Made by a program: the position numbers and the translations under genes. From NCBI GenBank assembly GCA_015501605.1, contig JADNRZ010000031.1:372001-436000 (forward strand): a DNA stretch of 64,000 nt, in the 5' to 3' direction. Under the pieces are notes generated by a model. That model saw only the letters and a program-made list of their open reading frames with translations. It was not told the DNA's origin and ran no database searches. Shown in pieces: positions 38,304 to 49,472 of the stretch. The stretch comes from Panaeolus papilionaceus. Its lineage: Eukaryota; Basidiomycota; Agaricomycetes; Agaricales. Numbering within the stretch: the first letter of the stretch is position 1; the number at the start of each line of letters is the position of its first letter.

Positions 38304-38987
38304 CTAGCCCTTGTCCTTGAACCATTTCACTCCACGACACTTAGCAAACCGCACCAATCGAGCGACCTGACACTGGAGAACAAATATACGGATGGACATT
38401 GTGCGTGGAATATACATCCCCAGTAAGGATTTGAGGAGATGAAAATGAGTGTCTTCATACCCCGCTGGAGGGAACCCGATGTCGAGAAACTCTTCAACAA
38501 ATTCTTCCAACGTTTCTTCGTTCTCTCTGTGGTTCTTGTTCAAAATAGCCCTGAGATCGAGGTTGGTTTGAGCCTGGGGGTGAGTGAGTTCCGATTCAAT
38601 GATTTCCTTTTGTTGTAGAACATGCTCGATACGCTCATGCAAGTTGCTGTAGAAGAATGCCTGGCCTATGACCAAATTTACAATACCATCGCTCTTCCAT
38701 GGCCCTGTGTCCAATATCTTGAGGGCAGATTCCCAGGTATTGGTGAATCGAACAGTCGTTGCGCCCATGTTGCTGAATCCCTGCTCGAAATTTATGAGTC
38801 GCATGAAGTGGGCTATTAATATAGAAAGCCATGCCTTCCAAATGTCATCTCTGAGCTGGGCATAGTTTTCCTTGGCGCGGTGGTGTGCACGCTCAGTATA
38901 CAAAGTATTCCACATGGTGGTTACAATGGTCAGTACAGTGCTGTACTTGGATGGCTCGTACATTGCTGTGAGCATTTCAATCGTCCT

Positions 38988-39187
38988 TGTCAGGGGATCT
39001 CCTGCTACCTCCTATTCCTTTCCTTATTCTTGTCTCTCCTGTCTCTCCTTTCCCCTATTTCCCTTTGCTCTATTTCATTATCTGGACATACCATGGACTC
39101 ATATATATTATATTACACTCTCCTTTAGTTGCCACCCATTTATTATTTAGTTGTTGCCACTGTTTCATAGTCATTCCTTTGTGTTTC
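38988..39187 (+). repeat. Left LTR of element B, first part (200 bp)
   Basis: It matches 54595-54794 with one difference and ends in GTTTC, the 5-bp target copied by element A. The second part follows at 49130-49342. Confidence 0.95.
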
Positions 39188-39758
39188 TGTTACGGTTGAC
39201 TTGTTCAGCATGTACGAGTCCGGCCATAGAGTCAACAAGAACAAGGTTTCGAAGGTGGAGTCGGAGTTGATTGGCATGTTACGTTCGAGTTCGAGAGAAT
39301 CTAACTAAGAATGCCACTTCGAGACTCGCTCGATGGTATTGTCTTAGCAGAGAGCAAGTAAGAGAAGTCCAGTAGAAGTTATTGTTCTATTGTAGTTAAA
39401 GAACTAGCTAAAGAACATGGGTATAATACTGGGGTTTATATATGTAATACAGCTGGTCTGTGCGCAAGATAAATAAGAGTCAGAGGACGGGGTAAAAGGA
39501 GTCATGATGGGACGTGTATGGGAATATAACAGAGAACGAGTCATAAGTGTGAGAGAGGAATGAGTCAGAGTTAGGAATAAGGAGTGAGACGACAGCGAGA
39601 ATGGAAGTAGAGTGAAAAGAGGAAAAGATGAGAAGATAAGACGAGCTACAAGTACAAAGAGAGATGATAGTACACAAGGATAAGATAATAGTCCAGATAA
39701 GATGAAGAAAAGATAGGGGCATAGTGATAAGACAAAGGATAAAAGATAAAGCGTGACA
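39188..39758 (-). repeat. 3' LTR of element A (571 bp)
   Basis: Complete LTR, TGTTACGG at the left border and GTGACA at the right. Compared with the other LTR it has CCATA for CCGTA and GCGTGACA for GCATAACA. All three differences are transitions. Confidence 0.93.
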
Positions 39759-39789
39759 TTACCCCCTTGTTAAGGCTGATTGACCTCAA

Positions 39790-40991
39790 TCAGGTATTAA
39801 TGTTGTGGATGGCTTCATCACACATGTCGTCATCATAGTCAGAAAAGTTGTAGGCCCAAGTGCCGTCGTCGTTGGTACTGCTTTTTGGAGTCCATTGTTT
39901 GCTTGGTTTGTCGTCGGTCCATGTAGTTTCCCAAGCGTTATTCCTTCCCCAAGGGTTGGAAGATCTCGACAAGTTCTTCTTTTTCTTGCCTTTGTTGATT
40001 GATGAGGGCGATTTCTTGGGACAAATATTGGCGAGATGATTGGGGGCGTATTTCTTGCAATGTGGGCAGCAGTATTTCAGGCAATTTTGACGGAAATGAT
40101 TTTCTGAGTTGGGACAGGAACGACATAGGTCTTGTCCTCGTTTCATCAAACTGAGGACATGGCAGCAGGTGGTAAAGTCGAGGCTGTCGAACATTTTGTC
40201 TAGGGGTCGTTGAGCAAGGTTTTCTAGAGTTGGGTAGTGGTTTTGCTGAGCAGAGTAGTCATATAGGAAGGTTTTGTCATGTTTGAAGGTGTAGAGGTGG
40301 TTGGGTTTGTAATGGGCGTATTTCGCTCTCTGAGTGGTGATGAGTTGTATGAGTCTGTTGCGACAGACCAGGTTGTTGAAATGTTCGGCGCAGAATGACT
40401 CAAATTGAGAGCAACCGATATTCCAATAAGTTGCAGCGGCTTTCTCATGAGTGCTGATGGTATTGTATAATTTGAGGACTTGGTCATGGGTTTGGGCGAT
40501 GTGGCTATCCATGAGTCTGATTGGAGAGAGTAGGGCGTCGTTGAAGGGGAGTGTCCAAGCAAGAGCTTCATAATCTTCCGAGTCGCAGAAGATATTGACG
40601 AACTCATTAAAGGTGATAGAGGTGTGGTCATGAGTGGTGCTTGGGGTTTCTTTTGGGATTTCCCAAGCTGAAGCATCATTGGGTTGAGGGCAATGTTGGT
40701 AGTGATAGTGTGAGCAGCGACAAGGGTTTTGAGAATGTTGTTGAGGCTCTGTATTTCAGGGACTTTGGATTCTGATGCTTTCGCTTCTTCTTCGAGGATG
40801 CGTCCTTGTTGTTTGGCTTCGGCGATGAGGGTTTTGGTGTGGGCAATGAATTCAACGTTGGTCATGGATTGTGGGAAGATGGGAGAAGCAACGGTAGGAG
40901 GATCGGAAAACGATCCTTGAGCGGGAGAGAGGATGCGAACGGATTTGGGAACGGCTGAGGAAGAAGAGGTAGAGGCAGAGGTGGGAGTCAT
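39790..40991 (-). pseudogene. Additional 3' reading frame of element A, Cys-rich protein, one frameshift
   Basis: Between the chromodomain end (41040) and the 3' LTR lies a gene-sized frame of about 400 codons starting at the ATG at 40991. The N-terminal part is Ser/Pro-rich, followed by a helical stretch (AEAKQQGRILEEEAKASE). Near 40680 the frame shifts by one base in a C run (AACCCAATG). It then continues openly through YWNIGCSQFESFCAEHFNNL and a cluster of Cys/His residues (CRSC, CLKYCCPHCKKY, NHLANICP) to the stop at 39790. The cluster looks like a zinc-binding module. I see no membrane segment, so it is not envelope-like. Its role is unknown. I recall similar proteins in Agaricomycete genomes but cannot name a family. 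Confidence 0.65.
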
Positions 40992-41039
40992 AGTGAGGTT
41001 GGTTATTGTTGCTGTCGAAAGAGCTGTTGTTGGGGATTT

Positions 41040-44000
41040 TTAGATGAGTTTGCGTCTTCTCTTATACGTGGAAAGAATATCAGGGGCATTGACAAGGTTG
41101 GCTTCTGGTTCCCAGGAATTATGAAATGGTGGGAAGCCTTTCCATGATACCATGTATTCCCGGTTGGGTGGTTTCCCTCGATGGTGGAGAATAGATTCGA
41201 CTTCGTATTCTTCTTCTCTGCCAATAAGGTCAGGCAGTGGTTCTGGGAAATTCAGGCCGTATTCTGGGGTTTCATGGTAGGTTGTGAGAAGGTTGGCATG
41301 GAAGACGTCGTGAATTTTCCAATAGAAAGGGAGTCGGAGCCTATAAGTGACAGGTCCTAAGACTTCGGAGATTGGAAAGGGTCCTTGACGTTTGGTGGAA
41401 ATCTTTTTATTAGTACCGAGTCTCAGGTTCTTCGCTTCTAGCCAAACTTGTTGTCCGAGTTTGAAGGGCATGTGAGGGTTCTTGCTGCGGGTGATCATGC
41501 GGTTTCTTGCACGAGTATGGGCGGCGATTGCTTCTTGACGCATTTGGACTAGGGTTCCAAGTTTGTCTTCCACAGAAGGGTGAATGGAGTGCTCAAAAGC
41601 GATCAGGATTTGGGTGGGGTTAGTTCCTAGCATGAGTTCGAACGGGGTGTGTCAGCGGTCAGAGTGTCTTCAGTTGTTGTGTGTAAATTTGAGGATGGGG
41701 AGTGCATCAACCCAATCTTCTGGGTTAGAGATGCAGTAAATGGAGAGGTAGGTTTCGATTTCTTGATTGTAGCATTCTGTGGTGCTGTCGGTCTGTGGAT
41801 GATAAGCTGTGGAGAGCTTGGATTCAATTTCGAGGAGTTTTAGGAGTTCTTTGAAGGCGTGTGATGTGAATCTAGGATCTCGGTCTGAAGTGATAGAGTC
41901 AGGTAATCCGAAACGTTTGTAAAGGTTGTCGAGTAGGAGCTTGGCGACACTTTCTGAATTGATCGTTTTCGTCTTTGTAAGGCCATGGTCCACCACGGAA
42001 AGAATAGAGTCAAATCCTTTCGATGGAGGAAGGTCGGTGATAAGATCCATAGATGTTTGGGCAAAGGGTTTGAGGGATTTTGGTGGTTCTATCAGAACTA
42101 GGGTAGGTCGTGTGGGGTTTCGGTTGATTTTGAATTGTTGACAGGTGGCGCATCCTTTGACGTATGACTTGATGAATTGTCGCATTCCTGGCCACCAGTG
42201 CGTGGCGGAGATAGAGTTGAACGTTTCTAGTTCTCCAGGATGTCCAGCTGAGACGGTGTTGTGGAAGTGATGAACAATGGAGTGACGGAGTTCGTTATCT
42301 TTAGGGACATAAACCTTCTCCTTATAGAAGAGAAGTTTCCCATAGTTGCCTTCTTCATAGGACCAGTCATTGAGGGAGGTTCCTGAGGATGCGTTTTTGT
42401 CTGATAACAATAATTCCAGCGCTTTCGTGGCGTCTTTGTCCAATGATTTGGCCGTGGCGATTCTTTCTTGGAGTTCGAGATCGATCAAGTTGACAAATAG
42501 GGAATCAGGGAGTACTGTGATGTCGGTATTTTCTTCATTATCACCTTCTGGGACTAGGTCAGGTCGTCGTGAAAGTGCGTCAGATTGGATCATTTTATCT
42601 CCAGGGGTATGAACAAGGTTGAGGTCATATTCAGATAGGATAAGGAACCATCGTGCTTGTCGGTCGTTGAGCTTCTGAGGGGAGCGCCAATAAGTAAGGT
42701 TCTTATGATCAGAGAGGATGGTCGTCATGTGAGGGGATCCCAGGATGTAGTGTTTCCATTCTTCTATGGCGCGGATAATTCCGAGGAGTTCTCGGTCGAA
42801 AATTTGATAGTTCTGTTCAGCAGGGGAAAATGATCAGGATAGAAAACAGACAGGGTGACGTCTTCTGTTGGCATTGGTCTGGGTTAGGACTGCTCCGTAT
42901 GCATATTGGGAGGCGTCAGATTTGATTTGGAAAGGTCGGTTGAGGTCGGGCATCGCGAGTACTGGTTCTTGGGAAAATCGTTCTTTTAGGTTGTCAAATG
43001 CAGTTTGTTGGGTTTCTCCCCATTCGAAGGGGCGTTCTTTCCTAAGGAGGTCGTTCAAGGGTTGGGCGATGTCAGAGTAGTGTCGGATGAATTTTTGGTA
43101 GAAGTTGCCAAAGCCTAAGAATGATCGGACTTGCTTGAGGGTCTTGGGAGCAGGCCATTCCTTAATTCCAGTGAGTTTTGAGGGGTCCATGGAAATCTTG
43201 TTATGTTCGATAATAAATCCTAGGTAAGCAACGCTGGTCCTGGCGAATTCGCATTTTTCGGGTTTCAGGTAGAGGTTGTTGTCTTTCATAATCTGGAGTA
43301 CTTCCTTGGTATATCATTCGAGGTCTTCTTTGTTTGTGGCGTAAATAAGAATATCGTCCATATAGATGATCACATAGCCATTGTCAATCTGCTTGATAAA
43401 GATGTTGTCCATCATTGATTGGAACGTTGCAGGGGAGTTGCAGAGACCGAAGAACATGGCTAGGGGTTCGAAAAGTCCAAATTTGGTCTTGAAGGCAGCC
43501 TTCCATTCATCTCCTTCCTTAATGCGGATATTGTTATAACCCTATCAGATGTCAAGCTTAGTGAAATATTTGGCACCTTTGAGTTTATCCATGAGGTCGG
43601 TGACAAGGGGTAGTGGATAGGCATTCTTGATGGTTCCTTCATTCAGGTGTCGGTAATCCTGACAGGGGCGGAGTTTAGAGTTGGCGTCCTTCTTTGGTAC
43701 ATAGAAGAATCCTGATGCTTGAGGGGAGTCACTTGGTCAGATAGTTCCTTTCTTGAGATGTTCGTCGATAAATTCCTTAGTTGCTTTTTCTTGCTCCAGG
43801 TTGAGCAGGTAGACCTTGGATGATTTCTCTACGAAGTCGGGTTTGAGTTTGATTTCGTGGTCCCATGGTTTGTGAGCAGGCAGGGTGTCGGAGGCTTCTT
43901 CGGAAAATACAGAGATCCAGGGGTGATACTGCGGGGGAATGATATCGAGGGGATCTGAGGATTCGCGTTTCTTGTCGAATTTCTGGGCAAATGCTTGGGA

Positions 44001-44730
44001 ATGAGTTAAGGCTGTGTGGATCCATGCTTCTTGGGTTTCTTCAGCAATCCCTTCTTTCATAAATGATGTTACTTTTTCGTCAGTCGTGGTTTCAAGAGTG
44101 TTTGTTTGGTTCGTTGTTGTGTTCTTCCCCAGCATAAGCCTTACATGGGATTCTAGCGCGGCAATCGTGGTTTCGTCCAGGATGGCGGCGTCGGTCGGGT
44201 ACCAGTCGGGTATCTTGTTCCAGGTTTCTATTCGGTGGATCTCCTGATCCATTTCTTCTTCTATGGAAGTCCTCCAATTAAACAAGGCCGTCTTCCAATC
44301 GATGTCGGGGTTTGTTTCTTGCAGCCACGGCAGTCCTAATATCATCTTCTGCTGTCCTAGTCCAGTCACTAGGAATTCTGTTCTTCTGATCTTGCCATAG
44401 ATCTTCATATCGAGTGTAATCTTGTGAGTAATCATTCCTTTCTTGTTCTTGGTTCCGTCAACGTTTCGGACTTGTATAGGGGTGTCGAGGGGTGTTAAGT
44501 GGGATTTGTGGGAGTGAGCAAATGATTGATCGATGAAAATTCCTGATGCTCCGGAATCAAGGAGTGCATGAATGGAAATGGGTTCGGCGGTTTTCTGGAA
44601 GTCACACGAGATAGTCACAGGGACAGAAATAGTTTCATTGTGGGCTATCAAAGCAGAACATACAGATACATAAGGGTCTGACGTTGAGGCAGAGCCCTTT
44701 AGGCAAAATCCTGTTCTTGCATTTCGGAGG
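41040..44730 (-). pseudogene. Element A pol: protease, reverse transcriptase, RNase H, integrase, chromodomain (degenerate)
   Basis: Reading from right to left, the protease has ALLDSGASGIFIDQ near 44550. The RT has YMDDILIY near 43350. RNase H has SDHKNLTYW near 42710. The integrase has an HHCC zinc motif (HHFHNT and CATCQQF) followed by the D, D, E residues in MDLITDLP, SITSDRDPRF and TECYNQE. A chromodomain with YMVSWKGFPPFHNSWEPE lies near 41160. In-frame stops lie at 43737-43739, 43545-43547, 43542-43544, 43314-43316, 42834-42836, 41670-41672 and 41652-41654. All but one are TGA where the family has Arg or a CGA-compatible residue. It cannot make a full-length polyprotein. The first frame starts upstream of its ATG in the -1 frame relative to gag. 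Confidence 0.9.
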
Positions 44731-46134
44731 TAAAGGCGGCGCGGTCTTCTTCATTTAATTCGCTGTAGATAGCGTGGATGTGCTTGACAAATTCCTTGGG
44801 ATCTTTGGCGTACGAGTTATTGTTGTTGTTCAGGTTCGTCCAGGTTCTAGTGTTCTCTCCTCCTGGTCCTCCAGTTGAGGGTGTTCCGTTGTTCTGTCGG
44901 TATCCTTGGTTTCCAGAGTTTCGGTTCGGGCAGTCACAGGCAATGTGTCCTGTTCGGTGGCATTTGAAGCATTCTCCTTTCCTGACGTGATCGAGATGTT
45001 TGGTTTCGGTAAGATTAATTTGCCTGGGTCAGGCGAAATTAAATCCCATCTGGTTGGAAGTGAAGCAGCGAGGTGTGGAGTTTTTTGGAACAAAGGGGTT
45101 GGTCTCCCTCCAGATCGCATCAGTCTCAGCTGCTTGGTCCATCCATTGTTGGAGGGTGACGGGGGGTCGCTATTGTTGCGGAGTTTATTGCTGATTGCAG
45201 TTTTGAGGGATCGGCAATACATCCTGGTGAGCTTCTTCTCGTTTTCTCCAATACGTTGTCCTGGCAGGGTTCGGGGGAATGTATATCCTGAAAGGGTCAT
45301 CAGGTTCTTGAATGCAGTATTATGTGCTTCGACTGTTCCAGTTTGTTTGAGGTCTTGGAGGTGATCATTAGCTTGATCTTCTTCGAGGCGAATCCCAAAG
45401 TCTTGTTCAAGCTTGTTGATGAAAGCTTGGAACGTTCCATAAGTGATAGGCATGGCATTGTGAATGGCAGTGTTAAAGGCGTCCATGAGAAAGACTTTCT
45501 TCCAATCCATGGCTTCTCGGTTTCCTTTCTCTCCTTCGCCGAATTGGGAAAGAACATAAGCAATCTTTCATTCATCGGTGTTATAGATGTGATTGTTGAT
45601 GAAGAGATAGTTGTAGCATTGAGTGAGAAAATCACGGAGTTTGGAGCGATTTCCGGTGAATGGTTCGGGAGCTCCAAGTGATAATTCTTTCTGGTTGGGT
45701 GCTGGTGCCTGAGCAGGGATAACAATGTTTTGCGGTGGGTTTCCTCCTGGTGGGTTGGGTCCTCCACCACCTCCTCCAGGTGGTGGTGGTCCTCCTCCTG
45801 CTCCTCCTCCTCCGGTCGGTGGGAGTGGAGCGCCTCCTGGGCCTCCTCCACCTCCTCCTGATGGTGGTGGCAGGGGTGATCCAGGCCTTCCTGGTCCTGG
45901 TCCTGGGGTTCCTGAACCTCCGGGCATTATTCCAGATGGTTCTCCTTGCGAATTGTTGGGTTTCTTCTTCTTTCCTTTTTCTGAGTCTGTCGGTGGCTTG
46001 TAATCCCAATCTCCTGGTCTTGGTTGTGGGCCACGTTGGCTAAAAGGTTCGTCGGAGTCTGAGTGGAAACTGGTTATTCCCTCTGTTGATCTGCCAAAGA
46101 CAGCTCCTGCAACGTCTCCCATGGATACTGACAT
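44699..46134 (-). pseudogene. Element A gag (degenerate)
   Basis: The start at 46134 (MSVSMGDVAGAVFG) leads into a Gly/Pro-rich segment (residues 60-135), then LGAPEPFTGNRSKLRDFLTQ, the start of a retrotransposon Gag domain. A TGA at 45568-45570 interrupts it after NTDE. The domain continues openly (GTFQAFINKLEQDFG) to a frameshift in a C run near 45165. The remaining part has a second TGA at 45029-45031, then the zinc knuckle CFKCHRTGHIACDCP near 44940. Gag ends with TAA at 44699. Pol lies in the -1 frame and overlaps this end. Gag would form the particle and bind RNA, but this copy is broken. Confidence 0.85.
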
Positions 46135-46554
46135 TGTATCGATATATCCGGGGATTTCGTGTGAAAAGACAGGGGTTCTAGTAATGGTAAGGTCTTGTTC
46201 ACGAGGATCGTGGTATTCTTCTTGTTGGTCTGGTAGTTCTGGCGTCTGGTTTCATTCGTTCTGGCCCTCTGGTGTTTCGGGCAGCTCAGTCGTCATTCCG
46301 AGTTCTTCAATGGCTGTTATCAGGGATCTGGGTTCTTCTGAACGTCCTTTGTCTGTATCTGGTGATCTGGGTGTTGTTCTGAGTTGGTGTCTCTGGGTGA
46401 CTCCGGTAGTCAAGGATGGTGTTCTGACTGAGCTTGATGTTGATCCTGATCTGAGTCATCTGGTCTTGGTAACCTTCTTGGAAGCTGTCTTGAGTAGGGG
46501 TGAGGACTGTCAACATCAACAACGGACAGTGTACGTTGAGATAGCTAGTTCTTT
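46135..46554 (-). other. 5' leader of element A
   Basis: This is sequence between the 5' LTR and the gag ATG. It contains no recognisable tRNA primer-binding site beside the LTR. The internal sequence there reads AAAAGAACTAGCTATC on the minus strand. Confidence 0.5.
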
Positions 46555-46882
46555 TGTTACGGTTGACTTGTTCAGCATGTACGAGTCCGGCCGTAGAGTC
46601 AACAAGAACAAGGTTTCGAAGGTGGAGTCGGAGTTGATTGGCATGTTACGTTCGAGTTCGAGAGAATCTAACTAAGAATGCCACTTCGAGACTCGCTCGA
46701 TGGTATTGTCTTAGCAGAGAGCAAGTAAGAGAAGTCCAGTAGAAGTTATTGTTCTATTGTAGTTAAAGAACTAGCTAAAGAACATGGGTATAATACTGGG
46801 GTTTATATATGTAATACAGCTGGTCTGTGCGCAAGATAAATAAGAGTCAGAGGACGGGGTAAAAGGAGTCATGATGGGACAT
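46555..46882 (-). repeat. 5' LTR of element A, first part
   Basis: It matches 39188-39513 with one difference. It ends at the ACAT copy of the target site of the solo-LTR-like insert, and the LTR resumes after ACGT at 48883-48886. Confidence 0.92.
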
Positions 46883-48882
46883 TGATGTGCTGAGCGCAGG
46901 GAAACACCTATACAACACCAACACAACAACACAACAAACCAACAACCTCAATAGAAGGTCTAAGGTCTTGTTACGAGCTACGAAGGTGTCCGTTGATGTC
47001 TGATCCTACAACAGTACTGCGTGTTCGAGGGGGAAATGTGACAAGTTGTCCGGTTCCTCACAAGGGGCAGCCGAATTAAGTGTGTTTTTAAACTAGAGGT
47101 AGCAAGTCCAAGCGTCGTAGACGACCGAGGAATGATGCCAGTGTCTAGGCTCGAGATAAAATAACCCAAAGAGATAGCAAAGATGACCCTAAGACAACCA
47201 ACAGGTGTACAAAGGCGACGTCTCCCACTAACTCTGACAAGAGACACAACAGTCCACGACTGAAGATGTCCTTAGAACCAACAATCGAGCCTTAGTCAGG
47301 CAAATGCACTCAACGATCCAATGACCGAGCTTGCAAACACACAAAATCCAACAAAAACCAATCAAATTCAACACACTAGTCGCACTCAAAGTACGCGAGA
47401 AACAACTCTTTGGGCCCTTAGACGCACACAATTGCTATCTAAGTCTTGGGGAGATTTTCTACTCTTTATTCTATGATTTACAGGGCTTTTTATACGAGAG
47501 TAGGGGTTTGGCTAAGAGAGTCGAAACAAACATAAGAGAAACTAAGAGAAAGAGCCAAGAGTGTCTTTGGAGAGCCGTCGATCACTCTGGCATACTAAGT
47601 AGTACTAAGAAAAGCTTGGTGAGTTGAATCACATGCCATATTATGAGGGTTGAACCTCTTTTACACCGGTTAGTCCGGCTTCACCACATCCGTTGGTACC
47701 CTCAGACTGGCCTCGACCAAGTCCGATCGCATTCGTAACCCTCATCTTTGTTGTTTCCTTCTCCTAAGTCTCCTTTGTCCTCTGATAGTCCCGACTTGTG
47801 AGGTTTAGACCTCCTTCGGACTCAAGGATAGGATCGGAGCTCTTTGGCGCTTAAGGTCGTAGCTTCTTAGAGGTCTTGTTCCACGGTGATCCCCGTTGAT
47901 GGCATCACATGCCTTCGTAGGCTTTATCCGTGGCGATGTATAAGTCGAGTGTCAACGTAGGAGTTCGTAGATAGGCTTTTGAGGGTCTCAGGGTAATAGC
48001 ATGCCTCGTAGACTTGTTAATATAAGAGGTGTTTATCGACGAAGGTCCGATGATGAGCAGTGCGCTCACCTGCACCCGTAAACCACCATTTTCGCATTTC
48101 ACCATCATGCACGCACACGCGCTCCAATTCACGATGCTTACCCATCCCGGTCATCACGGCTTCGTCACCAACTCACGGCGCTATCGCATAACTACGAGCG
48201 TCGCTCGTTACATTACCATCAGCCGACCAACTTACCTTGCAACTGCGCACCCCATGGCGCCTACGGACTCTAAAATCCGTTTAATTCATCAATTTTCTTC
48301 AATATTTACCCTCTTTCCATCGTCCAACTCCCATCTCCCCTCACTTCACCCCCTCCTTTTGTCCATTTTAAGTTATTTCTTTTGTTTCAAACCCTTTCTT
48401 GTGCGCTTCGGCGCTTTCTTATTTCGTTTCGAACCCCCTTAGTTGGTATTTTAGCTCCGATTCACCTTTGTACATAGTCTAGAGGCTTCGTAAAAATACT
48501 ACAGCTACTTTTATGCCCACATTTCGAACCTCTAAGTTTTAGTCTCATATATCAGTCCTAGGAAGCGTCGTCTGCTTCAAATATCTGTTTATTCTATCGC
48601 TACGAAGGCCTAGTCAACTACGGAAACACCTACACGCACCCTCAGAGCGACTCTTGCGACGTTGACCTCACTCCGGTCATCAGTGTGATTTGTTTACGCA
48701 CCTGAAGACGTCGTGCGCACATCACCGACTTAAGTGCTAGTCATGACCTGATAAGTTCTAAGGTCCTGACACACGACTCCGAGACGTTCGACTACTGTCT
48801 GCGGTCCCTGTAGCTGTCCCAAGATCCCTCGAATGATGGTTTTACGTCGTTTTCAAGGGCTGAACGTGTTTTCAGCGTATCA
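46883..48882. mobile_element. 2,000-bp solo-LTR-like insertion
   Basis: The ends are TGATGTGCTGAG and CAGCGTATCA, giving the TG...CA borders of an LTR. The flanks are ACAT (46879-46882) and ACGT (48883-48886). The undisturbed LTR has ACGT once, so this is a 4-bp duplication with one CpG transition. There is no gag or pol frame, and the first hundred bases are not repeated at the end. A single long LTR left by recombination fits best. A non-autonomous DNA element with short inverted ends is the alternative. Confidence 0.7.
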
Positions 48883-48886
48883 ACGT

Positions 48887-49129
48887 GTATGGGAATATAA
48901 CAGAGAACGAGTCATAAGTGTGAGAGAGGAATGAGTCAGAGTTAGGAATAAGGAGTGAGACGACAGCGAGAATGGAAGTAGAGTGAAAAGAGGAAAAGAT
49001 GAGAAGATAAGACGAGCTACAAGTACAAAGAGAGATGATAGTACACAAGGATAAGATAATAGTCCAGATAAGATGAAGAAAAGATAGGGGCATAGTGATA
49101 AGACAAAGGATAAAAGATAAAGCATAACA
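48887..49129 (-). repeat. 5' LTR of element A, second part
   Basis: It matches 39516-39758 except at two sites near the end (CATAACA here, CGTGACA there). The 326-bp and 245-bp pieces, which meet after 46880 and before 48885, add up exactly to the 571 bp of the other LTR. Confidence 0.92.
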
Positions 49130-49342
49130 GTTTCCCTTTGTTTGTTCCCAAAGGCATTGTTTGGCATCAAGGCTGATGCCAATGCCAGCTCATCACTTAA
49201 ATAGCTGTTCCACCTGGGTTTGATCCTTTACCTCTTTCTCTTTGGATCTCCCCCAGGTGAGTATACTTCTTGTATTTATGTAGAGCTGATATATATCTTT
49301 GGATCTCCCCCAGGACTTGTGTGTGTCTGAGGTGCCCTTACA
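49130..49342 (+). repeat. Left LTR of element B, second part
   Basis: It begins with the second GTTTC target copy and ends CCCTTACA. The segment 49135-49342 matches the last 208 bp of the right LTR with two differences. Confidence 0.95.
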
Positions 49343-49472
49343 GTAGAAAGAGGTCATCTTGGAGACTGAGACTGCATACAGTCTGTTACATCCTCTGTTC
49401 TGCTTCTTCTGTTCAGCTGCATTATAGACTCTGTGCTTTCTCCCTCTCCTCTCTTCTCCCTGTCTGGCAACC

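Larger units (their letters stand above)
39188..49129 (-). mobile_element. Ty3/gypsy retrotransposon A, degenerate, coding on the minus strand
   Basis: The ends are TGTTACGG and CATAACA, flanked by GTTTC (39183-39187 and 49130-49134). The element is 7,938 bp once the solo-LTR insert in its right LTR is removed. Order from its 5' end (right side) is gag, protease, reverse transcriptase, RNase H, integrase, chromodomain, then an additional 3' reading frame before the left LTR. The coding part has at least eight in-frame TGA codons, one TAG and two frameshifts. The LTRs, however, differ at only three of 571 sites. A PPT-like AAGGGGGTAA (minus strand) abuts the left LTR. Confidence 0.94.

Noticed and set aside
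45725..46043. Pro/Gly-rich and Leu-rich plus-strand frames
   Set aside because: They are the opposite strand of the Gly/Pro-rich linker of element A gag, a low-complexity shadow.
46881..48884. Solo-LTR-like insert read as a DNA transposon with AC duplication
   Set aside because: Possible, but the TGAT...ATCA borders with a 4-bp ACGT/ACAT flank explain the junctions with fewer assumptions. It stays as the alternative in the feature entry.
39188..49129. Classical RIP as the cause of the C-to-T decay
   Set aside because: The recognised stops are almost all at CpG (CGA to TGA) rather than the CpA context typical of ascomycete RIP. Methyl-cytosine deamination fits better, although only a full alignment can decide.
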